DNA from: Caulobacter sp.
GTDB lineage: Bacteria; Pseudomonadota; Alphaproteobacteria; Caulobacterales; Caulobacteraceae
Assembly (NCBI GenBank): GCA_028291055.1
Contig: JAQGIP010000094.1
Span: forward strand, 1-49,085
Direction of reading: 5' to 3'
DNA length: 49,085 nt
A model generated the notes under the pieces. It ran no database searches. It was given only the letters and a program-made list of their open reading frames with translations, and was not told the DNA's origin. Shown one piece after another: positions 1 through 7,525 of this stretch (position 1 is its first letter; the number at the start of each line of letters is the position of its first letter). Position numbers and translations under genes: made by a program.

Positions 1-560
1 AGGCGTTCACCCGCCCCGCGCCGCCGGTCCTGCTGATCGACGAGATCGACAAGGCCGATATCGAGTTCCCCAACGACCTGTTGCAGGAACTCGATCGCAT
101 GGAGTTCTACGTCTACGAGACCAATGAAACCATCAGGGCCAAGGTGCGCCCGGTGGTGATCATCACTTCAAACAACGAGAAGGAGCTGCCCGACGCCTTC
201 CTGCGTCGCTGCTTCTTCCACTACATCAAGTTCCCCGAGGAAGAGACGATGAACGCCATCGTCGACGTCCACTTCCCCGACATCAAGAAGAAGCTGGTCG
301 CCGAAGCGCTGAAGGTCTTCTACGACATGCGCAAGGTGCCGGGCCTGAAGAAGAAGCCCTCGACGTCGGAGCTGCTCGACTGGCTGAAGCTGCTGATGAT
401 CGAGGACATCGACGAGGCGACCCTGCGCGAGAAGGATCCCACCAAGCTGATCCCGCCGCTGCACGGCGCCCTGCTGAAGAACGAGCAGGACGTGCATCTG
501 TTCGAGCGCCTGGCCTTCCTGGCGCGGCGTGAAGGCTCGGGCGCCCGTCCGGGGCAATAG
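1..560 (+). CDS. MoxR-family AAA+ ATPase, C-terminal part (5' end outside window)
   Basis: The reading frame is open from base 3 and enters the window just before a Walker B motif (LLIDEID). It continues through a sensor-1-like segment (VIITSNNEKELPDAFLRRC, with the arginine-finger region) and a helical lid domain, ending at the TAG at 558-560. The pattern of Walker B, then SNNEKELPDAFLRR, then FHYIKFP is typical of MoxR ATPases, cytosolic chaperone-like machines that usually work with a von Willebrand A domain partner. No VWA/CoxE-type partner gene follows here, so the usual pair is either split or the partner lies elsewhere. The N-terminal Walker A region is outside the window. Confidence 0.9.
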   Translation, partial: AFTRPAPPVLLIDEIDKADIEFPNDLLQELDRMEFYVYETNETIRAKVRPVVIITSNNEKELPDAFLRRCFFHYIKFPEEETMNAIVDVHFPDIKKKLVAEALKVFYDMRKVPGLKKKPSTSELLDWLKLLMIEDIDEATLREKDPTKLIPPLHGALLKNEQDVHLFERLAFLARREGSGARPGQ

Positions 561-796
561 GCCCACACAGGGGCTTCACGCCCACACGCCCCACTAAGGG
601 CAAGGGCCGAAGGACAGCGACAAGGTCCGCGACGTCGCCACCGCCATCTGTCGCCTGGTCCATGAGGGGGGAAGGCGTCGCCGATCCGATGAGGCTAGCG
701 GCGGATTGCCCTGAGCGTGCAATGCGTTACCGCGATTTCATTGGATTCGCGGGGCTCCAGGCCGCACCCTGGGGTCAAGCTCTGGAGACACCCCGC

Positions 797-1630
797 ATGA
801 TCCGCACCCTGGCCCTTCTCGCCCTCGGCTCGAGCGCCATCGCGCTCGCCGGCTGCGGCCCGAATGTCCATTTCGGTCCGGCGGTGGATGTGAAGTCGCG
901 CGGCGCCATGAAGGTGATCAGCAAGCTGACCTGTCCCAAGGAACAGGGCGACCTGACCCTGGTGCTGGCGGCCCCCGATGGCCTGTCATGCCAGTACAAG
1001 GGCGAGGACAGCGAAGTGACACTGAGGCTGGTCGCGCTCAATGGCGATACGCCGCGCAGCGCGCTCACGCCCATCGAGACCGAGCTCAAGGCGCTGATGC
1101 CGGAGATGAAGACGCCAGCCAATACCGAGGACGTTTCCGGCTCCGACGACGAACAGACCGTCGACCTGCCCGGCGTGCATATCCGCGCCGGCGACCACGG
1201 CGCCAAGGTGCGGGTGGCGGGCGTCAACATCGACGCCAACGACGACAGCTCGGAAATCCGCATCGAACGCAACACCGGCGGCGACGCGGACGACACCCAC
1301 AAGACCGTCAGCATCCACAGCGGCGACACGGGCAATGTCGAGGTCGCCGCCGACAATGACGGCGACAGCCGCCAGGACCGCCGCGAGCGCCGCCGGCGCC
1401 GCCGCGACGGCGACAACGTCACCGCGCTCTACATGCTGGCCAGCGACAAGCCGACCAGCGGCTATCGCCTGGTGGGCTACAATGCCGGCGGGCCGAAGAA
1501 CGGCCCCCTGGCCGTGGCCATCGTCAAGTCGAAGTCCAGCGAGGACGACGAGCACCACGTCTTCTCCGACGCCAAGGCCCTGGTGCGCGTCAACGTCGGC
1601 GGCGACCGCTCGCACATCACCATCGACTAA
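797..1630 (+). CDS. Predicted lipoprotein of unknown function
   Basis: 277 aa. I chose the ATG at 797 because it begins directly with a lipoprotein signal peptide (MIRTLALLALGSSAIALAGC). The lipobox is ALAGC and the lipidated cysteine is about residue 20. An upstream in-frame ATG at 662 would bury this signal. The mature part is Asp-, Thr- and Gly-rich, with an acidic stretch and an arginine block (around DRRERRRRRRDGD) before the C-terminal third. No catalytic motif is recognised. It stands alone between moxR and a convergent universal stress gene, and a hairpin repeat follows its stop codon. I infer envelope location from the signal only. Confidence 0.8.
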   Translation: MIRTLALLALGSSAIALAGCGPNVHFGPAVDVKSRGAMKVISKLTCPKEQGDLTLVLAAPDGLSCQYKGEDSEVTLRLVALNGDTPRSALTPIETELKALMPEMKTPANTEDVSGSDDEQTVDLPGVHIRAGDHGAKVRVAGVNIDANDDSSEIRIERNTGGDADDTHKTVSIHSGDTGNVEVAADNDGDSRQDRRERRRRRRDGDNVTALYMLASDKPTSGYRLVGYNAGGPKNGPLAVAIVKSKSSEDDEHHVFSDAKALVRVNVGGDRSHITID

Positions 1631-1733
1631 AGCGTTGTCCGCTCCGATGGAATCGGAGCGGCGCTCTAGCTTTTTGTTTTGTCGCGCTTTTCGGCGGCGA
1701 ACCGGTTTCCACTTCGCCGGAAAGCGCTCCAGG
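1631..1733. repeat. Interspersed intergenic repeat with two hairpins
   Basis: The first hairpin has perfect 9-bp arms at 1640-1648 and 1652-1660. It is followed by a T-rich stretch (CTTTTTGTTTTG, about 1670-1681) and a second hairpin with arms 1684-1696 and 1715-1727 (one mismatch). This arrangement (stem, CTAGCTTTTTGTTTTG, then a stem around GCGAACCGG) resembles an intergenic repeat I recall from several alphaproteobacterial genomes. It sits between the convergent lipoprotein and universal stress genes and could also terminate the lipoprotein transcript. Only one copy is in the window. Confidence 0.6.
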
Positions 1734-1747
1734 CCTGTTCGTCGCCG

Positions 1748-2560
1748 TCAGTGCGACAGGAATAGCGACGGCCCGTCGGCCTGCAGCAGGGTGCGCGTCG
1801 TGCCGCCGAAGATGAATTCCTGCAAGCGCGGGTGACCGAAGGCCCCGGCCACCAGCAGGTCCGCGCCGGCGGCCTTCGAGGCCTTCAACAGCAGCGGCCC
1901 GGCGTCGCCGCCCTCCGGCATCACCTCCAGATCCGCCTTCACGCCGCGCGCCGCGAAAAAGGCCTGCAGTCCGGCCGGGTCGAAGTTGCGCGAGGTGGCG
2001 GCCGGGGCCGACAGGATCACCACGCGCGAGGCGATCTCCAGCAACGGCAGCGCCGTGCGGGCCGCCCGGGTCGCCTCCTTGCCGCCGTCCCAGGCCACGG
2101 CCACCACGCCGCCGGCCTTCAGCCCCGGCCGCGCCACAATGGTCGGACGCTGCTCGTCGGCCACGATCTGCTGGAAGGCCTCGGCCAGAGGCCCCTTGCC
2201 CCGCGCCGCCTGGTCGTCGAACACCACCACGTCGGAGAGGCGGCTTTCCATCGCCAGGCCGGCCCAGACCGGCGAATGCAGGGAGATCACCGTCTTGGCG
2301 GCGTAGGGGCAGGCCTCGACCATGCCGCGCACGGAGCGCTCGCCCTCCTGGGCGGCCTCCTTGAGGCTTTCGATGGCCGTGACCTGGACCCCGCCCATGA
2401 AGCCTTCGCCCATCCAGGGCATCAGGTCGGCGACGTCGGCCGGCGCGTGGACGCAGGCCAGTTCCGCCTTGAAGGCCGCCGCGATCTGCGCGCCCGCCGC
2501 CACCATCGCCGCGTCCGCCTCGCCGCCCGAAAGCGGAACCATGATCCGAGCCCAATTCAT
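1748..2560 (-). CDS. Universal stress protein, tandem UspA type
   Basis: 270 aa. The ATG at 2560 is preceded by GGAGACCGGCGAA, a good ribosome-binding site. An upstream extension is open but antisense to the neighbouring gene. There are two Usp folds: an N-terminal one beginning WARIMVPLSGG and a C-terminal one ending AGAFGHPRLQEFIFGGTTRTLL, which carries the G-x2-G-x9-G(S/T) ATP-binding signature of ATP-binding UspA domains. The family helps cells survive starvation, low oxygen and oxidative stress; the exact ligand is not predictable. It is divergent from the HD-domain gene, and an FNR/FixK-like box lies in the shared upstream region. Confidence 0.88.
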   Translation of the reverse strand: MNWARIMVPLSGGEADAAMVAAGAQIAAAFKAELACVHAPADVADLMPWMGEGFMGGVQVTAIESLKEAAQEGERSVRGMVEACPYAAKTVISLHSPVWAGLAMESRLSDVVVFDDQAARGKGPLAEAFQQIVADEQRPTIVARPGLKAGGVVAVAWDGGKEATRAARTALPLLEIASRVVILSAPAATSRNFDPAGLQAFFAARGVKADLEVMPEGGDAGPLLLKASKAAGADLLVAGAFGHPRLQEFIFGGTTRTLLQADGPSLFLSH

Positions 2561-2608
2561 TTCGCCGGTCTCCTCGAAGTCATTCGCGTCCGCTGGTCCC
2601 GCGGCGCA

Positions 2609-2622
2609 TTGATCTTTATCGA
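2609..2622 (-). promoter_or_regulatory. Candidate FNR/FixK box upstream of the universal stress gene
   Basis: The bases TTGATCTTTATCGA match the FNR/FixK palindrome TTGAT-N4-ATCAA with one mismatch. The centre is about 55 bp upstream of the usp start codon, which would fit an activator site near -41 if the leader is very short. FixK/FNR regulators in alphaproteobacteria commonly activate universal stress genes under low oxygen. I see no clear -10 hexamer at the expected place, so this is a candidate only. Confidence 0.4.
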
Positions 2623-2668
2623 ACCATGGGTCACTGGAAGCGCCCTCATCACTCAAGGAAACGTGGCT

Positions 2669-3316
2669 GTGGCGAAAGGGCTGCGCGGCGCCAACAATAC
2701 ACCGAGAGCATGGCAGCGGATGCTGTCTGGGAGAAGGCTCGACCTGCTCGACCCCTCGCCCATGGATATCGAGATCGAGGACATCGCGCACGGCTTGGCG
2801 CGGGTCGCCCGCTGGAACGGCCAGACCATCGGCGAGCACGGCTTTTCGGTCGCCCAGCACTCCATCGTGGTGGAGGAGATCACCGCGCACTTAAAGCCCG
2901 GCATCGAGCCCAAATGGCGGCTGGCGGCCCTGCTGCACGATGCATCGGAATATGTGATCGGCGACATGATCTCGCCCTTCAAGGCGGCGCTCGGCGTCTC
3001 CTACAAGGACTTCGAGGAGCGGCTGGAGAACGCCATCCACGTACGCTTCGGCCTGCCGCCCAAGAGCCCGCCGGCCATCAAGAAGCTGATCAAGCAGGCC
3101 GACCGCGCCTGCGCCTTCTTCGAGGCCACCCAGCTGGCCGGGTTCAACCACGACGAATCGCTGGCCATCTTCGGCGCGCCGCCCGCCGGCTATAACCTGA
3201 CGATTCATCCTCTGGCGCCCCAGCAGGCCCAGGAACGCTACGTTCAACGCTTCCACGTATTGTCCGAAGCGGCGGGCTTTGAGCGCTCCCCCAATCAGGC
3301 CTTCGACACCGAATGA
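2669..3316 (+). CDS. HD-domain phosphohydrolase (YfbR-like)
   Basis: 215 aa. I chose the GTG at 2669 because AAGGAA ends eight bases before it; the GTG at 2663 is too close to that site. The HD motif is H90-D91 in RLAALLHDASE, preceded by the metal-ligand-like HGFSVAQHS and followed by EYVIGDM. This layout is that of small HD hydrolases related to the 5'-deoxynucleotidase YfbR. Substrate specificity cannot be read from sequence. The TGA overlaps the ATG of the next gene (ATGA at 3313-3316), so the two are probably translationally coupled. Confidence 0.85.
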   Translation: MAKGLRGANNTPRAWQRMLSGRRLDLLDPSPMDIEIEDIAHGLARVARWNGQTIGEHGFSVAQHSIVVEEITAHLKPGIEPKWRLAALLHDASEYVIGDMISPFKAALGVSYKDFEERLENAIHVRFGLPPKSPPAIKKLIKQADRACAFFEATQLAGFNHDESLAIFGAPPAGYNLTIHPLAPQQAQERYVQRFHVLSEAAGFERSPNQAFDTE

Positions 3317-3828
3317 CCACCCTCATCGTCTGCCCTCTGCGCCTGGTGCCCCAGATCGTGGCCAACCGCTCGCCCTCGCACCTGATCACCCTGCTGGGGC
3401 CGGAGGAGATGATCGAGACGCCCGCCGGGATCGAGGCGGAGCGGCATCTGAAGCTCGGGATCAATGACATAGACGAAGTGGTCGAAGGCATGGTCGCCCC
3501 CAGCGAAGAGACGGTCGCTAACCTGCTGGCATTCGGAAAGACGTGGGATGCGACCGCGCCCCTGCTGATCCACTGCTGGGCGGGCATCAGCCGCTCGAGC
3601 GCCAGCGCCTATATCCTGGCCGTGGAGCGCAATCCGCACGCCGACGAGGCCGCCGTCGCCCGGGCGCTGCGCGCGGCCTCGCCCTATGTGCAGCCCAATC
3701 GGCGGATGATCGCGCTGGCCGACGACATCATGGGCCGGCAAGGGCGGATGGTGGACGCGGTGGCGGCCATGACGCCCAACCAGATCACCTATGAGAACGT
3801 GCCGTTCGAGTTCTCCCACCGCTACTAA
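3313..3828 (+). CDS. Cysteine-based protein tyrosine phosphatase-like protein
   Basis: 171 aa. It has the phosphatase signature C-x5-R in HCWAGISRS, with the nucleophile Cys88 and Arg94. A C-terminal helical region (RRMIALADDIMGRQGRM) follows. Members of this group in alphaproteobacteria are annotated as tyrosine phosphatases, but the real substrate is unknown. The start ATG lies inside the stop of the HD hydrolase gene, so the pair is likely made together from one message. A typical acid loop is not obvious by eye, so phosphatase activity is inferred from the P-loop. Confidence 0.85.
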   Translation: MTTLIVCPLRLVPQIVANRSPSHLITLLGPEEMIETPAGIEAERHLKLGINDIDEVVEGMVAPSEETVANLLAFGKTWDATAPLLIHCWAGISRSSASAYILAVERNPHADEAAVARALRAASPYVQPNRRMIALADDIMGRQGRMVDAVAAMTPNQITYENVPFEFSHRY

Positions 3829-3859
3829 CCGCGGCTAAAACGATGCTAGGACCTTGGCC

Positions 3860-4840
3860 ATGAATTCCTCGGTGGTCATCGGGCTGTCCGCCGTCGTCGT
3901 CGCCATGCGCGACGGCGAGGCCGTGGTGCTGACCGTGCGCCCGCACGACGCGCGCACCCACGCCCCCTCGACCCTGGCGGGCCTGCCGTTCGGGCCGTTC
4001 GATCCGGAGGGCCACCGCACCTTCGAGCTGGCGATGCGCGAGTTCGTCACCCAGCAGACCGCCTTCGACCTGGGCTATGTCGAACAGCTCTACACCTTCG
4101 GCGACAAGGGCCGCGACGCCCCGCGCGCCGAGGTCGGCGCCGGCGCCGCGCGGGTGGTTTCGGTGGGCTATCTGGGGCTGACGCCGACGGCCGTCGATAC
4201 GGACGCTCCCGACACAGGCTGGACCCCCTGGACTCGCTTCTTCCCCTGGGAGGATTGGCGCCAGGGCCGCCCCGCCCTGCTGGACGACTATCTCGCGCCG
4301 GAACTGCGCGCTTGGGCCGGCAAGGACGAGGATCGCCTGGCCCGCATCCGCCTGTCCTTCGCCCTGGACGGCGCGCGCTGGAACGAGGAGCGGGTGCTGG
4401 AGCGCTATGAACTGCTCTATGAGGCCGGCCTGGCCCCCGAGGCCGCTCGCGACCTGTCACGCTCCCTCGGCGGCGAACCGGATGAACCCCGCGCCCTGTC
4501 GCCGGCCTTCGGCGAGCCGATGATCTCCGACCACCGCCGCATCCTGGCCACCGGCCTGGGGCGGTTAAGGGGCAAGCTCAAGTACCGTCCCGTGGTCTTC
4601 CTGCTGATGCCCAACGAATTCACGCTGTCGGCCCTCCAGAAGGCCGTGGAGGCCATCGCCGGCGTGCCCCTGCACAAGCAGAACTTCCGCCGCGTGGTCG
4701 AGCGCACCGACCTCGTCGAGGGCCTGGGCCGTCAGGACGTGGAGACCGGCGGGCGGCCCGCGGAACTGTTCCGCTTCCGCCGCGAGGTGCTGACTCAGCG
4801 CCCGGCGTCCGGACTGTCCCTGCCCCTGCTCAGGGAATAG
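3860..4840 (+). CDS. Nudix-like transcriptional regulator (NrtR/NadQ type)
   Basis: 326 aa. ATG at 3860 with AGGA eight bases upstream; a TTG two codons earlier is the alternative. The N-terminal half has a Nudix-like fold (GLSAVVVAMRDGEAVVLTVRP, then LAGLPFGPFDPEGHRTFELAMREFV). It lacks a recognisable catalytic Nudix box, as in ligand-sensing members. The C-terminal part (LKYRPVVFLLMP through FTLSALQKAVEAIAG to ELFRFRREVL) resembles the winged-helix DNA-binding domain of NrtR. Such regulators control NAD synthesis genes; none lie in this window. Assignment as NadQ specifically is an inference. Confidence 0.7.
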   Translation: MNSSVVIGLSAVVVAMRDGEAVVLTVRPHDARTHAPSTLAGLPFGPFDPEGHRTFELAMREFVTQQTAFDLGYVEQLYTFGDKGRDAPRAEVGAGAARVVSVGYLGLTPTAVDTDAPDTGWTPWTRFFPWEDWRQGRPALLDDYLAPELRAWAGKDEDRLARIRLSFALDGARWNEERVLERYELLYEAGLAPEAARDLSRSLGGEPDEPRALSPAFGEPMISDHRRILATGLGRLRGKLKYRPVVFLLMPNEFTLSALQKAVEAIAGVPLHKQNFRRVVERTDLVEGLGRQDVETGGRPAELFRFRREVLTQRPASGLSLPLLRE

Positions 4841-4843
4841 CGG

Positions 4844-5245
4844 CTACTTCGCGTGCTTGACGATCTCGGCGATGCCGTCGGGAAACAGCTCGTAGCCCAT
4901 CTTTTCCTGGCCGGGGTTCAGCACCACGCCGGCGTGCGCGCGCATGGCGATCAGGAAATCCAGCATCCGCACCTGGATCATGTGGCTGAAATGGCCGCGG
5001 TAGTTTTCCGCGCGCTCGGGCGAAGAGAAGCAGGCCGCCATCAGCATGTCGCCGCGCGGGAACAGCAGCGGCTCGAAGGCCTCCCAGCTGGTCACGGCGC
5101 TCTTGGATGGCAGCTGGATCTGGGCGGCCAGCAGGATGGGCAGGAACCTGTTCAGCGGCAGCGTCAGCGCGCGGAACTCGACCAGCGCCGTTTCCAGTTC
5201 GTTGGTCGGGACAAAGGACACCAGAGACTCCGGGCTGGTCGGCAA
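4844..5245 (-). CDS. SseB-like conserved protein
   Basis: 133 aa, cytoplasmic (no signal or membrane segment). The start is a TTG at 5245 with AGAGAGG about six bases upstream. The opening NELETALVEFRA and the segment LPILLAAQIQLPSK resemble the N-terminal domain of SseB-family proteins, whose function is poorly known. No catalytic residues stand out. It lies 34 bases downstream of the fatty acid hydroxylase gene on the same strand, so it may be the last gene of that operon. The family call is tentative. Confidence 0.6.
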   Translation of the reverse strand: MPTSPESLVSFVPTNELETALVEFRALTLPLNRFLPILLAAQIQLPSKSAVTSWEAFEPLLFPRGDMLMAACFSSPERAENYRGHFSHMIQVRMLDFLIAMRAHAGVVLNPGQEKMGYELFPDGIAEIVKHAK

Positions 5246-5279
5246 CTGCCGCCTCTCTAGCCGCTCCCACGCCTGGCCG

Positions 5280-6221
5280 CTACTCCGCCGCCATCGGCGC
5301 GGACTCGGCCGACGCTTGCGCTTGCGCCGCCTGCCGGGCCTGCCACTTGGCCTTCAACGTGTGTGAGGTGTCGCGCGACCCATCCGGGCTCCAGCCCGGC
5401 GGGCCGAACAGGTAGCCCAGCACTTCGCGCGGCGAGCGGGAACGGGCCAAATCCTGGCCGATGCCGATCCACTCGTGGAAGGCGACGCGCAGCAGGTTGA
5501 AGTCGCCGAGGTTCTTGACCGTGCCATAGCGGCAGGGCTCGGCGTCATCTTCCGGGATGAAGGTGCCGAACAGGCGGTCCCAGATGATCAGGATGCCGGC
5601 GTAGTTGGCGTCGAGGTAGCGGGGGTTGCGGGCATGGTGGACGCGATGGTGCGAGGGGGTGTTGAACACCGCCTCGATGGGGCCGGGCAGCCGGCGGATC
5701 ACCTCGGTATGGATCCAGTACTGATAGACGAGGCTGATGCCCTTCTGGATGGCCACCATGGCCGGCGGGAAGCCGATGAAGGACAGCGGCAGCCACAGCA
5801 GCCAGGTTCCCGACACGCCGCCCGTCCAGGTTTGCCTGAGCGCCGTGGAGAGGTTGTAGTGCTGGCTGGTGTGGTGGTTGACGTGAGCGGCCCACCAGAA
5901 GCGGCGCTCGTGGCTGAGCCGGTGGAACCAGTAGTAGGTCAGGTCCTCCAGCAGGAACAATGCCGCCCAGGCCCCGACGCCGAGCAGGCCGACCATGGGG
6001 ATGTCGAGCAGGCGGTATTTGTAGACCCAGACCGAAACGCCGAAGATGGCGGCGGCCGGGATGGCCCCGATGATACTGCTGAAGAAGCCCATCATCAGCG
6101 AGGTGGCGGTGTCGCGCACCTCGTAGTTGGCCTTGGTCACGCCCAGGCGCGACAGCAGGATTTCCAGCAGGATGCTGATGATGAAGAAGGGAATGGCCAG
6201 GGTGACGGGGTCGAGTTTCAT
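5280..6221 (-). CDS. Fatty acid hydroxylase / sterol desaturase family membrane protein
   Basis: 313 aa. The ATG at 6221 overlaps the stop of the upstream gene (ATGA), indicating coupling. It is a di-iron membrane enzyme: hydrophobic N-terminal spans, then histidine boxes H100-R-L-S-H104, H113-V-N-H-H117 and H191-H-R-V-H-H196, which bind the iron pair. The lipid substrate cannot be predicted. The C-terminal 60 residues are soluble and alanine/glutamine-rich. It is co-transcribed with a small membrane protein upstream and perhaps the SseB-like gene downstream. Confidence 0.9.
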   Translation of the reverse strand: MKLDPVTLAIPFFIISILLEILLSRLGVTKANYEVRDTATSLMMGFFSSIIGAIPAAAIFGVSVWVYKYRLLDIPMVGLLGVGAWAALFLLEDLTYYWFHRLSHERRFWWAAHVNHHTSQHYNLSTALRQTWTGGVSGTWLLWLPLSFIGFPPAMVAIQKGISLVYQYWIHTEVIRRLPGPIEAVFNTPSHHRVHHARNPRYLDANYAGILIIWDRLFGTFIPEDDAEPCRYGTVKNLGDFNLLRVAFHEWIGIGQDLARSRSPREVLGYLFGPPGWSPDGSRDTSHTLKAKWQARQAAQAQASAESAPMAAE

Positions 6222-6625
6222 GCGGCCAGCCCTGCTTGATGACCCTGCGGCGGCCAGGGGTTGATGCCGCTGACCGCCAGGCTGGCGCGGGGCGCGGCGA
6301 AGTCGCCGAAGCGGAAGCGCACATGGCCGCTCTGCACCGGCGCGATCAGGGCGTCGGCCCACGACAGGCTACGCGCCACATAGCCGTCGCCGGCCCGGTA
6401 GACGACCAGCGCCTCCGTGCCCGAGCGCGCCACGGCGCCGGCGCCGTCCGAGGCGATCCACAGGTCGTTGATGGGATTGTCGGGGAATTCCACGGCCAGC
6501 AGGTCGCGGGCGCGGGCCGGATCGAGTTCGGGGGTCGGACGGGGAATCTTGGCCCACCAGGCAGCGGCGATCATCGCCACGACGCCGGCCACGGACACAA
6601 TTTGAATGATCTGCGCCCAGGTCAC
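6218..6625 (-). CDS. Small membrane-anchored protein of unknown function
   Basis: 135 aa. One N-terminal membrane segment (IIQIVSVAGVVAMIAAAWWA) is followed by a soluble domain rich in small beta-strand-like stretches (EALVVYRAGDGYVARSLSW). No known motif is visible. Its stop overlaps the start of the fatty acid hydroxylase, so the two are probably translated together and may form a membrane complex; that is inference from gene order. Confidence 0.7.
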   Translation of the reverse strand: MTWAQIIQIVSVAGVVAMIAAAWWAKIPRPTPELDPARARDLLAVEFPDNPINDLWIASDGAGAVARSGTEALVVYRAGDGYVARSLSWADALIAPVQSGHVRFRFGDFAAPRASLAVSGINPWPPQGHQAGLAA

Positions 6626-6762
6626 CCGGACTGTTCCTCCCCGATTTGCCGGGGAAAGTCGGGCCGAGGGGCATGGGCGTCAACCCCTTCGCGCCAACAC
6701 GCCGCATCGGCGGCGATAGCCCCTCCCCCGCCCGACCGACGAGGGAGGGTCGCAATCAGCGT

Positions 6763-7296
6763 CTAGAACTTGCGGACGTAGGAGACGCCCCAGACGTCGG
6801 CATTGTCGCCGCCGTCGGTGAAGTCATGGCGGGTGTAGTCGACCCGCACCCCGTCCTTATCGGTGAAGAAGTACTGGCCGCCGACGCCATAGTTCCAGCT
6901 TTGGCCGCTGTCGCTGACCGAGGTCCCGGCGGCGGACGCCTTGATGTCGCTGTTGCCGTAGCCGACCCGCGCGAACAGGTCGAACTTGGGGCCCAGCGGC
7001 AGGAAGCCGACGCCGTATATGGCTTCCTCATGGCGCAGCTTGACGTTGACGGTGGTGGCGCCGACCTGGACGTTGTCGTCCTTGACCCCGCCGGCCAGTT
7101 CGCCTTCGACGCCGAAGTGGTTCCAGCGAGCCCCGAGCCGGCCCTGGATGGCGCCGAGATCGACGTCGTCCTCGCTGGCCTGGGAATAGCCGATGGTGCC
7201 GTAGACTTGCGGAGAGGCGGTGTCTTGGGCCTGGGCCAGGGCGGGAACGGCGGCGCAGGCGATGACGGCCGAGGCCGCGACGATGAGAGACTTCAT
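6763..7296 (-). CDS. Outer-membrane beta-barrel protein (OmpA/porin-like small barrel)
   Basis: 177 aa. The ATG at 7296 follows GGAGTATAAGAAA and starts a signal peptide (MKSLIVAASAVIACAAVPALAQA, cleavage near residue 23). The mature protein shows alternating beta-strands (VYGTIGYSQAS, WNYGVGGQYFF, VRVDYTRHDF) and ends in ...VSYVRKF with a terminal phenylalanine. That ending is the signature recognised by the BAM complex. The size suits an eight-stranded barrel. No plug or peptidoglycan-binding domain is present. Function (adhesion, stability or small-solute passage) is unknown. Confidence 0.85.
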   Translation of the reverse strand: MKSLIVAASAVIACAAVPALAQAQDTASPQVYGTIGYSQASEDDVDLGAIQGRLGARWNHFGVEGELAGGVKDDNVQVGATTVNVKLRHEEAIYGVGFLPLGPKFDLFARVGYGNSDIKASAAGTSVSDSGQSWNYGVGGQYFFTDKDGVRVDYTRHDFTDGGDNADVWGVSYVRKF

Positions 7297-7525
7297 TTTC
7301 TTATACTCCGTGACGCGTAGAGGCAGCTCCCACAGCCCAACCTTCCGGTTAGGCCCCAAACGCGGCGGTCAGCGGGCGGTTCATTGTCGAGTTTCCGACC
7401 GTCTTATGGCGTTGCCGCAATGCCACAGCGGGTGACGCGGGCGCCGGGCGTGCTATCTATCGGGCCAGAAACAACATGCGCCGCGGCCCGAGGGTCCAGA
7501 CGGCGCGGTCATCGGGACGCCGTCA

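Noticed and set aside
588..676. Possible coding remnant downstream of moxR reading DSDKVRDVATAICRLVHEGG
   Set aside because: It looks protein-like but has no start codon or clear family, and is too short to support.
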